This document shows, piece by piece, positions 33,171 through 44,024 of a DNA stretch of 64,000 nt. The notes beneath the pieces are model-generated. The model worked only from the letters and a program-made list of their open reading frames with translations, had not been told where the DNA came from and did no database searches. The stretch comes from Pseudo-nitzschia pungens (Eukaryota; Bacillariophyta; Bacillariophyceae; Bacillariales; Bacillariaceae). Position numbers and translations under genes: made by a program. The stretch's first letter is position 1. The number at the start of each line of letters is the position of its first letter. Location of the stretch: the NCBI GenBank assembly GCA_037355855.1, contig CM074763.1, positions 62,001 through 126,000 on the forward strand, given 5' to 3'.

Positions 33171-34427
33171 TCATTGCTGTTCGAGGTACCGATTGCGCTG
33201 GATAAAGGTATCCAGATCGGAAAACCCAAAGTTCTGGGGAGCCCGTGTCGCCCCGAGGTCCTTCCCGGCGAGCCTCCCGTGGGCGTTCAGGTATTCCTTT
33301 CCCATTTTTTCCTGGCACCACAAAATCACGCGGTCCATGTTGGGCGTTGGTACTCCCGCCAGTTCCGCAATGCCCCGGGTGACGATCAGCCCCATGGGCA
33401 TGTCCTCTGTAAAGTAGCGAGCGCCAAAGTCCGGCAGGTAGTACTGCTTCGTTTTGCCGCCTCCTACCTTATCGGCGGTCGCCACCACCCTCATTGGGTG
33501 CTTTAGGCCTCGGTATCCCTTGTTGGTCTGGAGCATTCGGTGCAGGCTCGATTGGTCCTCGATGTCGTTGCCGTAGTACCGGAGGATCAGCTCCCGCATG
33601 TGCTGGATTGGGCTCAGATCCAGGCCAGGATATTTCTCCATCAGAGCCTTCTTGACGAGGAGGACCTCGTCCGAGATTTTGCTTAGCAGATCCCCGGTGA
33701 ACTCGTCCACGCCCTGATAATACAGCGGGAGGTGGTCCTCATCAAAGGGCTGGGTCACGTCCCTGTTTCGGAAGTATCCAAAGGATATGGTGGGGTGGCC
33801 GATCGCGCTCGGATTCATCAGTGTCATAGCCAGGAAATTCCCCGTCACCGTCAGCACCGGCAGGCGACCTACCAACCCCTGCAGGATGGTCCGAACCTTT
33901 TCGACCCCGACACGACCGCCCGGCGAAGAGACCACCGCCTCGATCCGCTTCTTGGTGCCCAGAACTTCAACCGATCGGCCGTAGACCAGTATGCGGCATG
34001 CCCACGGAAGCGTCTCCAGAGCAAACAGGCTGGAGGCAGAAACAAAGGATTCTCCAAGAACGTGCCTGGCGAGGAGATCGAAGCCTCCCTCTCCGGGCAT
34101 GGCTCCGAGGATGACACCCGGCCTCAAAAAGGGCGCTAGAATCCGGAGGTATTCCTCGTGGGCAAAAGACGGCAGTGCTAGAATCACGACGTCGGTGCGC
34201 TCCGGGGCAACGCAGGTGACGCTCGCCGACACCAACCGCGGCCCGCCGTAAACGTCGTCCCCGAGGTCGTTGACGCAGCGGATCCCTTCGTCGGGAATTG
34301 CGCTTCGGAGGCGATCAGCCTCTCCCGGGAAAAGGGATAGAATGTTGACCTCGTGGTCGTGTTGCGCACCGATCAAGCTCGCTAGAACGTGAACCGCATT
34401 GCCTCCTCCACACAACAGGATTCTCAT
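33171..34427 (-). CDS. Octopine/opine dehydrogenase-family oxidoreductase
   Basis: 418 residues, no intron. The N-terminus is a Rossmann fold starting MRILLCGGGNAVHVLASLIG, with the glycine-rich dinucleotide loop at residues 7-9, and VVILALPSFAHEEYLRIL after the later strand. The C-terminal domain begins near residue 195 (TGNFLAMTLMNPSAIGHP), where His211 corresponds to the catalytic His of scallop octopine dehydrogenase (His212, from memory). The expected length of about 400 is met. The family reductively condenses an amino group with a 2-oxo acid such as pyruvate using NAD(P)H, giving opines. Roles include redox balance under anoxia in invertebrates and metallophore synthesis in bacteria. 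Substrates cannot be read from sequence. There is no clear signal or transit peptide, so it is probably cytosolic. The gene stands alone with no opine or amino-acid genes beside it. Confidence 0.85.
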   Translation of the reverse strand: MRILLCGGGNAVHVLASLIGAQHDHEVNILSLFPGEADRLRSAIPDEGIRCVNDLGDDVYGGPRLVSASVTCVAPERTDVVILALPSFAHEEYLRILAPFLRPGVILGAMPGEGGFDLLARHVLGESFVSASSLFALETLPWACRILVYGRSVEVLGTKKRIEAVVSSPGGRVGVEKVRTILQGLVGRLPVLTVTGNFLAMTLMNPSAIGHPTISFGYFRNRDVTQPFDEDHLPLYYQGVDEFTGDLLSKISDEVLLVKKALMEKYPGLDLSPIQHMRELILRYYGNDIEDQSSLHRMLQTNKGYRGLKHPMRVVATADKVGGGKTKQYYLPDFGARYFTEDMPMGLIVTRGIAELAGVPTPNMDRVILWCQEKMGKEYLNAHGRLAGKDLGATRAPQNFGFSDLDTFIQRNRYLEQQ

Positions 34428-35483
34428 GGTTGGTTCTTCTCGTTCTTCTTCTTCTTGTTTCGAACAATTAATGATGGTTCTTTCTGTTTTGAATGTATTT
34501 TAAATTATCGTGTTTGTAAGAAATATGCGAACGGGGAGTAGAGTGAGTCAGTCGATTAGTCTGTCGGTGCCTGCGGATTGATCTCAAAAACGCTGAAAAA
34601 TTGGTTTGGAATGCTCCAAAGTATTCGGATTTTGATGGAACAGGGCAATCTTTGTGTGATCCAGTAATGTTCGTGTATAAAAAACGAAACTTATGAGACG
34701 CATGTTGAACTATTTTTTTCACAATCCCAGTCCCATTATTTTTTGAGAAGATAACGTTGTGGCACGAATGAACGCATTCAACAACTCATTCAGAAGAACA
34801 AGAACAAAAACGCAAAGGAGGGAGGAGTAAGATCTTACTTCTTGCTAACTACGAAGTAGTAGTACTAATCTTACTAGTAGTAATAGTACCCGGTACATTA
34901 CCGGTATCAGCACGACCAGAGTTCGGAGTTTTTCATTCTCCCACTCATCCTGGAAAGGCCTTTCACCGCACTACTACTGGTACTATTGGTAGTACTACCA
35001 CTAATAGTAATAGTAGTAGTAGTAGTGTCGCTGAAAAAAGATGAATACTCTACCAGTACTACTACTACTAGTAGTATGATGCAATTTGTATTTAATTTTT
35101 TTTAGAAGTACATATAGGTTGGCGGGTGATGGAAAAAGGAAGGAACCAGTTATACAACTCATCTCCCTAGAGTTTCGTTCCGTCGACTGCCGATTGCTAG
35201 TCCAATTCGTCTCAAACCAAGAAATGTCGTTACTAGTAGTATCTTGATGTGCGCCATCGCCTTGGTGAAGATTCGAAAAAAAGTTCAGGATTGGAATTGC
35301 TAAGATTTCGTGGAGATTGGTTTCGTGTTGTGTTGTGTTGAATTGTGTTGAATTGTAGTGTATCGCAGTACAGAGCATTCTTTCGGTTCGGTTCGTTTCG
35401 CCCGTGATGTATGGTTGAATCGAATCGAATCCATCGTGGGGGGCTCTAATTTCGTTGGAGAAAGCACCGTTTGGCATGGCACC
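34428..35483. other. Intergenic
   Basis: ACT/AGT triplets at 34855-34890 and 34970-35075, and GTGTT/AATTG pentamer-like repeats at 35325-35357. No gene seen. Confidence 0.5.
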
Positions 35484-36692
35484 TTAACACTGTTCCTCTT
35501 CGTACGTCTCTACGCTCTTGATGCGACGCAGGTCGTCTTCATCATCGCAGGCATCGCACACCGCCGAGTTGCATCTGTGGACGTCGACTTGCGGATCGTT
35601 TCGTCGTCCGTTGAAGGTTCGCACCACGAATCCAATCAATTTGCTTCCCTTCGAGTCGTTGCTTTTGGTCCGTCGCAGATTTCTGTTATACTCGTCGTCT
35701 ACGTCCTTTCCATAGCCGCTGCCACGGCAGCAGAAACAGTAAAAAAGCAACAAGAGCAATGCGAGGAGTAGGATGGGTACAAGCGATGCAGTAATTGCCA
35801 CGGCTTTGCCCCTGTTATTCACACTGGACTGCCTGATTTCGACACCGTTTAGGAAAGCATCCAGATCGGAGGACGAGCTTCCGGAGGACGAAGAACTCCC
35901 GGTAGAGGAGAATTCTGCCGTGCTGACAGTGGTTTGTGCAGGGGTGGGTGACAGGGTCGGAGAAGGAGTGGGATCCGGGGGACAAGGAAGGATCAGGGTC
36001 GAATCAGGGCACAATCCGCAGGTCATAGGGCAAAGTTCGCGGAGGAGTGTATCATCGGATGGGTCAGCGGTCTCGGTTGACTCGGAGTCCTTGTTGAAGG
36101 GGAAGTAGCATCGCACCATGGGCTTTAAGGCGACCCAGGTGCAATTTTTGAGGAGCATCTGTCCCTCGTTGCGGCTAAAGTGCATGTATTGGAGATCGGC
36201 CCTGTCCGAGCAGAATGCTGACATTTCGGGGGAGACTTCGCCAGGGCCGTCCTCTGCCTCTTCGGGGTCGACATTGATTGCGACCGGAACGGATTCGACA
36301 TCTGGCTCATCTGATTCGGCGGCGGCGACGGTGGTGACTACTGGTTCAGGTTCTAGTTCCGGCTCGGGTTCCGGCTCGGGTTCCGGCTCGGGTTCCGGTT
36401 CGGGTTCCGGCTCGGGTTCCGGTTCGGGTTCCGGTACGGGTTCGGGTTTCAGAAGGATTTCGGGTTCTGGTTCAGGCTCCGATTCTCCCTCGATCGCAGC
36501 ATCGGCGATGATCATCGATGCGGTGTGCGAAGAGCTCCCCCCAATGCTCTGAAAGGTAGCAATGTTGTTTTGAACCGAAGGTTCCCATGCTCGGGCTTCG
36601 AGAGCTTGTGAGTTTTCCGATAACAGCAGAGCAGCTGTTGCGGCGAGCAGAAGCATCCGTCGGACGGTTGTCGTTTGGATTGAAGCAATCAT
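35484..36692 (-). CDS. Type I membrane protein with EP tract and Cys-rich domain
   Basis: 402 residues from the ATG at 36692-36690, chosen because it puts the hydrophobic signal peptide ([20 protein letters not shown]) near the N-terminus. An in-frame ATG 60 bp upstream would add 20 polar residues. Residues about 71-115 are an E-P dipeptide tract encoded by a GGCTCGGGTTCC-type hexamer repeat. Residues about 159-226 hold spaced cysteines ([24 protein letters not shown]). The CPxTCGLC ending recalls ShK-type domains common in diatom extracellular proteins. A short PT-rich and Ser-rich stalk follows, then one membrane helix (about 295-320, [18 protein letters not shown]) and an 80-residue cytoplasmic tail with basic and acidic patches and an ending rich in Cys and Glu. 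Likely a surface protein; ligand and role unknown. Confidence 0.85.
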   Translation of the reverse strand: MIASIQTTTVRRMLLLAATAALLLSENSQALEARAWEPSVQNNIATFQSIGGSSSHTASMIIADAAIEGESEPEPEPEILLKPEPVPEPEPEPEPEPEPEPEPEPEPEPEPELEPEPVVTTVAAAESDEPDVESVPVAINVDPEEAEDGPGEVSPEMSAFCSDRADLQYMHFSRNEGQMLLKNCTWVALKPMVRCYFPFNKDSESTETADPSDDTLLRELCPMTCGLCPDSTLILPCPPDPTPSPTLSPTPAQTTVSTAEFSSTGSSSSSGSSSSDLDAFLNGVEIRQSSVNNRGKAVAITASLVPILLLALLLLLFYCFCCRGSGYGKDVDDEYNRNLRRTKSNDSKGSKLIGFVVRTFNGRRNDPQVDVHRCNSAVCDACDDEDDLRRIKSVETYEEEQC

Positions 36693-38611
36693 GGTGCGTG
36701 TCTTGCCTGTTTGTTTGACGAACGTTTGACAATTCAATATAGATCGGAACACAACGATAACAATCGGTCAGTGATGGGTGCCGTTTGGTAGTTGAGGAGT
36801 GCGAAGAAGGTTTCGAGACAGATTATAGCTCCACAATGCTGTGATTGATGGTTTGCGGTATGATTGTCCAACGAGTCCAGTACAAATAGAATGAAAAAGT
36901 CGGTGGAGGACTACGTTCGGTCCGCTAGTGCGAATGTGTTACACAATTTGATCCGACGAGGCAAATTCGAAAAAGGTGGGGAGAGGAAGAAAATCAACGA
37001 CTAGTTCTATCCGCCAAGAAGGGTCTCGTCATCCGTTAGTGCCTTACGCGCTCTCAAAAGAAGTTTCTCGTGCTTTTTAATTAGAAAGAATTGGGTGAAA
37101 TCGTCCTATGTAACCAACTGGTGCATCGCCGAATTCCGCTAAATCTCCTTTCGAAAAATGAAATGGGTTATGTAAAATATCAATGGAGAGAAAAGATATT
37201 TTTAATATGATCATGGATAATTTCTAAAGCATGGCACCAATCGGTTTTTAGCACATACTTTTCGAAATTGCGATTCGTAACGTGGTAGAGAAGTACGAGT
37301 AGAACAAAGTCGGGCGAGCAAAAAAATTTTCATGCATACTTCCACTTCTTACACAAGTTAATTTCTTGACGCAAGGTAACTTACATACTATCATACCTTG
37401 GGCTTGCGGAAACTGGAATCAGTCGACATGGATGTATACGACTAGTCTTAAGTTACCAGTAAGGTTACGACTACGATTAAGGTAATTACTTGTGCCAGTA
37501 TTCATTTTTTTTCGCTTTTCTTTTGTTGCACGTCGCTGTCGCGTGTTTGGTTGAATCACCTGATCACATTGTTGCGATATTACTGTTGCGATCTAGATAT
37601 CAAGGATCGTGTGCGACGGATCTGCTTGCTTGCAAATCGAACGAAAACCAAGACCATGCCAGTTAAGGTATGAGTTGGACAATAATGTCATACGTCCAAT
37701 ATTTTGGAGAAGGGCAAGCACGGAAGAATTATGCAAGAAGATCCTGAGAATGCGAGACACGTGACAAAGGTACTCCCTCTCCCCTAAAGGCATCCTACGA
37801 TTTTGGTGTTGAATGGCAGTACAGAGCGTCGTGTGAGTCTTGGACCGAATCCATCCATTTACACCGCCGTCTCTCGCCGGGACAGAGCATTCGTTGCGAA
37901 GCCCAATCATTCTTCCAGCGAATCACGCAACCGGATTCTACAATATGCAGCTAAACCACCACTACACGCAACCCTCTTGGAGAAAGACCAACAAATCTAC
38001 CGTTGAAAACCTCGACAACAACAAAATTCGATCCTCTGCACCGCAAGCAACTCAACTTAACCAATGTATCTGACTGAAAGGAAGGCTCGGCAAATATCGT
38101 GTTCGGCACGGTGTGTCGTGAATCTCAAACGACAAGCACGTCAACCAACGCAAACGATTAGAGCAAAGCGTAGCGGCAGTGCCTCGTCGAGATATGGATT
38201 CGGATTCCTTTCGAAAACCGATATTTTGGTATCCATGCGCAGATGAACAGAGATCGAATGGTGCACCCTTGGGGCGTTCGTCAAATACTCTATGCTCAAT
38301 GGAAACCGATAGTGTGCGAAAACATCAGGTGTGCCCAATCCCATGGGACGTACAGGTGAAAGCACCACTAATCACTGGTCGTGTAAGTCATCATCAGCTC
38401 GACTGACGACTACTACTAGTGCTCACCTATTCTACATCCACCAACAAAAATCTGTCTCAAAATAGACATGATGTAAAAACACGACGACCAGAACATCCGT
38501 CTATTGGTTGGTCGAGTTTTGGGAGTCTCAAATCAAAAAATCCCCGACCGTGGATGTGGTGAGAAAGGCTTCCTCTTGTATGACATCAATGGACGCGATA
38601 AGATGGCAACC
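36693..38611. other. Intergenic
   Basis: AT-rich; no supported gene. Short open frames around 37800-38400 on both strands have no recognisable features. Confidence 0.45.
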
Positions 38612-38939
38612 TCAAAAAATCTCCTGGGGCAAAAATGGAGTCGTGCCCAGAGGCAAGCTCACCTCGTTGGTTACCGATATCGGTTTGGATTCGGAGTTGC
38701 CTCGCACCTTGAGCGGGCTGCTTCCGTCCGGAATCTCGGTGTCAATATTGGCCTCGACCAACCCGTAGACGAGACCTCAAACTTTAGTAGCTATCATTAC
38801 ACAGTATCCAAGAAGCAAGAGCCTCAGTTTCAAGTTCTCCTTTCGCTCCACCTTGAGGGCATGTGTCGCTTCAACAACTTCTTCTTTCTTGTCAATGAAT
38901 TCATTGCCATCAATATCGAACGAGGACTTGATTGAGAAC
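38612..38939 (-). pseudogene. Decayed membrane-protein gene fragment with an EF-hand
   Basis: The minus frame beginning after a possible acceptor (TAGTGCAG|GTTCTC) reads FSIKSSFDIDGNEFIDKKEE. This is a 12-residue EF-hand loop with Asp at 1, 3 and 9, Asn at 5, Ile at 8 and Glu at 12, and an unusual Glu in place of Gly at 6. It continues through a basic helix (HALKVERKENLKLRLLLLG) and a hydrophobic stretch. An in-frame TGA at 38777-38779 interrupts it; the same frame then resumes GLVYGLVEANIDTEIPDG and KVRGNSESKPISVTNEV before ending in TGA at 38612. The order EF-hand, basic helix, membrane helix, GLx...EAN.DTEI resembles a large diatom-expanded family of membrane proteins that I know only as hypothetical. 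The stop and missing ends suggest a pseudogene. Splicing around the stop looks implausible because the gap is too short. Confidence 0.45.
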
Positions 38940-41900
38940 CTGCACTACATAAGCAGGATACTAGTCCTCGAGAACCATAATAGATGTTTCTTATTCTCGA
39001 CTGGAACTCATTTGGTGACCGAAATCTCACCGACCTATGACATTGTTAGAGAATCAGATTTAAAATACTACTACAACGAGGATTGATGTAGTAGAAGAGG
39101 TATGAAAGAGCTTGAATTCTTTCCCGGAGTGTGCATTATGAGCAAAACGTGAAGTATTTGACGGTGATGCCCTCTCTCCATGATAAGCTTTCTCGATCCT
39201 GGGATGATACTATCGACAGCTTTCGAAGAATTGGAATGTAAATAATGAGGTGGAGCATGTGACTTGACGTGTGGTGAGAGGTAAAGAAGACCGCACACCA
39301 AGAACATTCTCCGATTCATATTATTTCTAGCAGAGAATATTCTTATTCAAACAACCTCACATCATCTTTATTATGGCGGGCTTCAACAAGTATTTGATTT
39401 GTATTCAACAGTTTTCCGAAAACTGTTGCTGAGCTGCGTTTCGGGCATTCAGGAGATCTCTACAAGAAAATTGGAGCTTCGCTTTTCTTCTTTCGAAGGA
39501 GATCTCCTCCTCCTCTGGTGGGCGTGACGAATTTTTGTCAAAATTTGCACTTGCCGTTCGACCAGCAAAAACAGCATTATTTTTAGACCCCACCAACAAC
39601 TAGAAGGCCTGTTTGTCGATATGCTAGTAGAATGATAATGATACACTTACTACTGTACTAGCGTTTAGTCCATCATAGCGCACAGCAACCTTAACCCTGT
39701 AGCACTATGCTAACAGATGATTTGGCTGCTACAGCTAGTAGTAGGTACGAGTATCTCCTGGAGCTGGTACAAATCCGACGGGAGGGCCTTAGCATCTTAC
39801 ACAGCATACTGGAGGAGGTGGATTATCAACATACTCAATACCGTACGAGTAGTAGTAATTTACTGTTGCTGCTTGTAATCAATCAGATTGTTGATGCATT
39901 GTTGTAGTCCAGTCCTTAGTAGTAAGATACTACTACTAGTAGTATTCCAGCAAATTATACGCAAGAACAAACAGCGACAACGACAACGACAACTCAACCA
40001 TACAACTTTTCTTTTTTGAATCCTTCTTCTTTGTAGTAAGTTACTTCTTCTTTTCAAGCGATCCGTTTGCTTCAAAAATCTGGTTGATTATCCTGTTCGG
40101 TGTATTTTATCTTTCTCCTGAAACCATCTACACGTAAGTCTTAGCTAACCCTCCCTGAAAATACCAACAGAACAAATGAGCGAGGGACGAAACGTGGTGC
40201 ATACTAGTAGTAGTAAGACTTATGGTGCCAGCATCGAGCACGTCTTTCTTCTCCGTTCAATAATGGAAATGATTGCCGATTAGCTAAGGTACTTACCTTG
40301 TGTAGGAGTTCTTGCGAACAAGTGAAATACAAGTAACCTTCCGTACGAAACTACTTTTTTATTGGAATAGACGAGGACTGTTCGTAAATAATAAAAGTGA
40401 AGTGTAATTTACTCGTAACATACCATACCATACTTGGTGTACGGTACTAGGACCTCAGGTACTGGTACTCGAATGTGCGTTGTTGCGTTTGGCATTGAGC
40501 ATGTTGCATGTGACGAGATGCGGTGCGGTTGGGTCCCAATTTAGAAGGATAACGGTAGAAATACCGTGCGTTGTAATCTTACTCACACGACTGACTCACG
40601 TGCTCACGAGACAACATACCACACCGCCGGATCGCACCGGATCGCACCGGATCGCTTCGGTTTGTTGCTGGTTGTTCCTTTCTCTCATCAAAATAATCAA
40701 AATCAAAACAGAATGAATGAATTTTAATCTCAAAAAATCATCGCAACGAAAACAAGTCCGTTGGTCCCGATGTCCGGGTCTGAATTTGTTGGTGACTACT
40801 TAAAAACCCATGACAAAGAAAGGAAGCGAATCGGGCATTGTGAGAGCCTTAAACAAAAATACCTTTTAGTAGTAAGGCCTTACGTAGTAACTTAATTTAT
40901 ATGGAACAAAAAAAGAAATATAAAACTTCGCGAATGTCAACATGATTGATTCCGCGCTGGTCGTAATCTTACTTACTGTAAGCCTGCCAAGTACAGTAAG
41001 TTACAGTAAGGTTTTTACCCCTGGCCATCCGGCAGCATTCGTGTCCGGCTTTTGCGGTTGCTTTTTGTCACGACAATCGTTCACCAGCACCCCTCGAAAA
41101 GCACGAGTAGATTGACACTCTCCGCCATCGAAGACTAAGTTCTTCTTGGTGATGTTGTTATTTTGAGAGGCATTGCGGGAAGCTTTACTTACTTTGCACG
41201 AAATGAGTGTTCTTCTCGGTGATGTTGTCATTGTTTGAAAAAGTTTTTTTCGATTATTATTTATGCTCGTGCCGTAAGACCTTAAGACCTTAGTGTAAGT
41301 GGTTTTGCGCACAACTGCTCGCCCGTGCGGTAATAATTATCCCGATGTGTGTCTGTGTCCCTTTGTGCGGGTTGGAGCGTCGTGTGTCGGGAACGCAATA
41401 ATTGTTGAGATGGGTGGAACCTTTGTTCGGTTCGGTGTTGGGATCCGGCTGGCTGGTCGCTCCAGCTCGATAGAAATAATTTCAATACCGGAGTCATTTC
41501 TTAGGTTATGTCTTTCGTTCCAACGACCTGTTTCCCCGCAACAAGAAATATCAATCACGAATAGAAAGTATCGAAAGGGTATCAAAACTATCAACCATCG
41601 ACGAGGGCGAGCCCTGTTCCATTTTGGACTCGAATGTTATGAACGAATCGAATCGAATCATCATCTCATGACATGTTGAATGTGCAATAAGATTACTGCG
41701 CCCTACGGTAAGATTACGGTATCGTCGTAATTTACGGTAACCTTAGTACTTACCATATTCAATATGCAGATTGCTTAGCGAGGAGTCAAGCCCGCAATTC
41801 GAAATTTCAAATCAGAAGTCCTGTAATTAAGTCTCCCCTGTAACCTTACGCGTACAAAAAAATAATGTTTTCTTCGATGTCTTTCCACACTCGGGCGCGT

Positions 41901-42623
41901 GACGGTAACTTATCGATTATTGTCTTTTGTCTTTTCCCATCTCCGAACAACGTTTAACGGTCCTTCGTTCTTCTATCGGACGTGGATCTCTATATTATTT
42001 GACACACTTCCATTCCATTGTAATCTTGTTGTTATTTGTATTCAAGTATCAACGTCATTCCTTTTTCTTTAGTTTCCTTAGTAGTACACTTAAAAAAGGT
42101 TTACCATACTGTAATTGCTAAGGTTACGGTATGATTTTCGGTTCCCAAAACGAAGGACGACACAAGACTCGCAAGGTTACGACGGTATTTTTGAAGAAAA
42201 GGAACGTTAAGACTTAAGGATCGTCGTGCACAAACAACACGAAGTATCACGACACTCAAACAAGAAGAACTGGAAAACTACCGTGCGGTAATCTTAAAAT
42301 TTTAATCATACCGTAAGGCTTACGGTTAGGTTACCATGCTGCTCTTAGAAGCAAGGTTAAGTTACTCATAATACAATACTTTTGTTATTGACACCCCCAA
42401 CACGAGTTCAAATACTGTATTTCCACAACGACCAATAAGCATCCAAGCATCCAAGCTAAAAGTGTTCGTAATCGTAACCTTACTCCAACAATTGTTGATT
42501 CATTCAATCTTTCAATCATTCCATCATTCAATCATTTCCAGCCCCATACTAATACAAGTAAGATACTAATACAAGTACAAGTAAGGTTACAAGTTTACTG
42601 CAACCAAAGAATTCCCGACCACA
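38940..42623. other. 3.7 kb intergenic region
   Basis: No supported gene. ACT/AGT triplets lie at 39640-39665, 39735-39755 and 39920-39950. GTAAGGTTA-type motifs are dense at 41690-41760, 42110-42180 and 42280-42360. A GGATCGCACC repeat is at 40630-40655. Confidence 0.45.
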
Positions 42624-44024
42624 ATGAAAGCACTGTTTTCGACATTCGCAACGGCCGCGCAAATCCAGCTCCTTCTCATTCTTGGGATTGGGATCGGTTG
42701 CCTCTCACCGATCGCAATTGCCGACGTCAATGTCAATGTCGACGTCAACTCCAACGCCAACTCCAACGCCAACGCGGTTTACCTTTGTTCCGGCACCGAG
42801 GAGTTGAACGTCGACCATTGTGAGTGGCAAGACATTGACAACGAGAACGAGAACGACAAAGACATTGACAACGAAACGGAATGGGTGACGGACGATGATG
42901 AGGATGGTGAGGATGATGAATGGGAGTACTACTATCACTACGAGGAAGAAGGAGAAGAAGAAGAAGAAGCATCATTAGAAGAAGAAGACGAATACGAAGA
43001 CGAGCACGAATACGAGCACGAATACCAAAATGACGAACAAGAAGAGCAAGACGAAGAAGACTTTATTTGCGATTGCGGCGAGGAAGACGAATACGAATAT
43101 GAAGACGAAGAAGAAACAGAAGAAGAAGAAGAAGACACAGAAAGAGAGGAAGGAGATTCGGTTCCCTGGAAAAATCCGCAAGAACTCGAGGCCGCCAAGG
43201 CCCTCTTCGAACGATACCAAAAGCAGCTGGCCATCGAGTTTGGCTCCGATTGGAACGACGACTACGAACTAATGGTCGATGAAAAGGAACTCTACGCGAG
43301 CTACCAGCAGTTTCTCCGTCTGAAGATGCAGAAACAACGAGAAGCATTCGATGAAGATGACGATGACGATGACGATTGGGAAGAAGAAGATAATGATGAT
43401 GAAGAAGATGATGATGAAGAAGAAGAAGAAGAAGAAGAAGATCAACAACAACAACAACAACAAGAAGAAGAAGAGCGCGTGATCGATCCCCAGGCCCACG
43501 AGGATCCGCGGTCCTGCTCCTCTTCCTCTTCCTCCCGGTGCCTTCCCGTCGAGGAAACCTCCCACCGGCACCCCAGAGAATCCGACAAGTGGAACTACGA
43601 AACGTCTTCGGACGCTCCCGACGATCAGATGGTCCAGCACGATCCGTTTTACCTGGAGCGCGAGTGGTCGGACGTCCAGCGGATCGGTGGAGACGCCCCG
43701 CTGGATCTTCCCTCGGGCGGCGGCAACCAGACGCAACACATCCAACAGCAACAGCAGCAGCAACAACAACGCGGTGAATCATCATCGTCGTCGTCGTCGT
43801 TGTTGTCGCAGCAACAAGCGGATTCGCGACCCGCCGCCGAACACGAACCATTCGCAGCAACCACGTCTGCTGCTGCTTCTTCTTCCTCTTCTTCTTCTTC
43901 CACATCCGACCAAAGCGAGAAAGACCAAGCCAAGTCCACGTCCGCGTCCCAGTCCGCCCAGCACCCCGAGACGGTCGTGACGATTCGACGAGGAAACAAC
44001 GAGATCGTCCTCGGATCCCTCTAA
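42624..44024 (+). CDS. Highly acidic secreted protein with poly-Glu/Asp and poly-Gln
   Basis: 466 residues, no intron. The start ATGAAAGCACTG is followed by a hydrophobic segment (IQLLLILGIGIGCLSPIAIA) that reads as a signal peptide ending near residue 33. An alternating V-N-V-D/N-A-N segment follows. Residues about 75-185 and 240-290 are dense in Glu and Asp, with Tyr mixed into the first block (EYEHEYQ) and a C-D-C pair. A less biased helix-like stretch (AKALFERYQKQLAIEFG, YASYQQFLRLKMQKQ) lies between them. Then come poly-Gln, Ser-rich blocks and a short ordinary C-terminus (TVVTIRRGNNEIVLGSL). Such proteins can bind calcium or polyamines, and acidic secreted peptides take part in diatom silica formation. 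A function here is inference only. The gene ends beside a GAAAC pentamer repeat (44030-44055). Confidence 0.75.
   Translation: MKALFSTFATAAQIQLLLILGIGIGCLSPIAIADVNVNVDVNSNANSNANAVYLCSGTEELNVDHCEWQDIDNENENDKDIDNETEWVTDDDEDGEDDEWEYYYHYEEEGEEEEEASLEEEDEYEDEHEYEHEYQNDEQEEQDEEDFICDCGEEDEYEYEDEEETEEEEEDTEREEGDSVPWKNPQELEAAKALFERYQKQLAIEFGSDWNDDYELMVDEKELYASYQQFLRLKMQKQREAFDEDDDDDDDWEEEDNDDEEDDDEEEEEEEEDQQQQQQQEEEERVIDPQAHEDPRSCSSSSSSRCLPVEETSHRHPRESDKWNYETSSDAPDDQMVQHDPFYLEREWSDVQRIGGDAPLDLPSGGGNQTQHIQQQQQQQQQRGESSSSSSSLLSQQQADSRPAAEHEPFAATTSAAASSSSSSSSTSDQSEKDQAKSTSASQSAQHPETVVTIRRGNNEIVLGSL

Noticed and set aside
38777..38779. TGA as selenocysteine codon in the EF-hand frame
   Set aside because: A second TGA follows in the same frame, ends are missing and there is no visible SECIS-like hairpin, so decay is simpler.
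38504..38935. 143-residue plus frame
   Set aside because: It lies opposite the EF-hand relic, whose minus frame has a recognisable motif; this frame has none.
41299..41679. 126-residue plus frame
   Set aside because: No domain, signal peptide or codon bias; surrounded by palindromic intergenic DNA.
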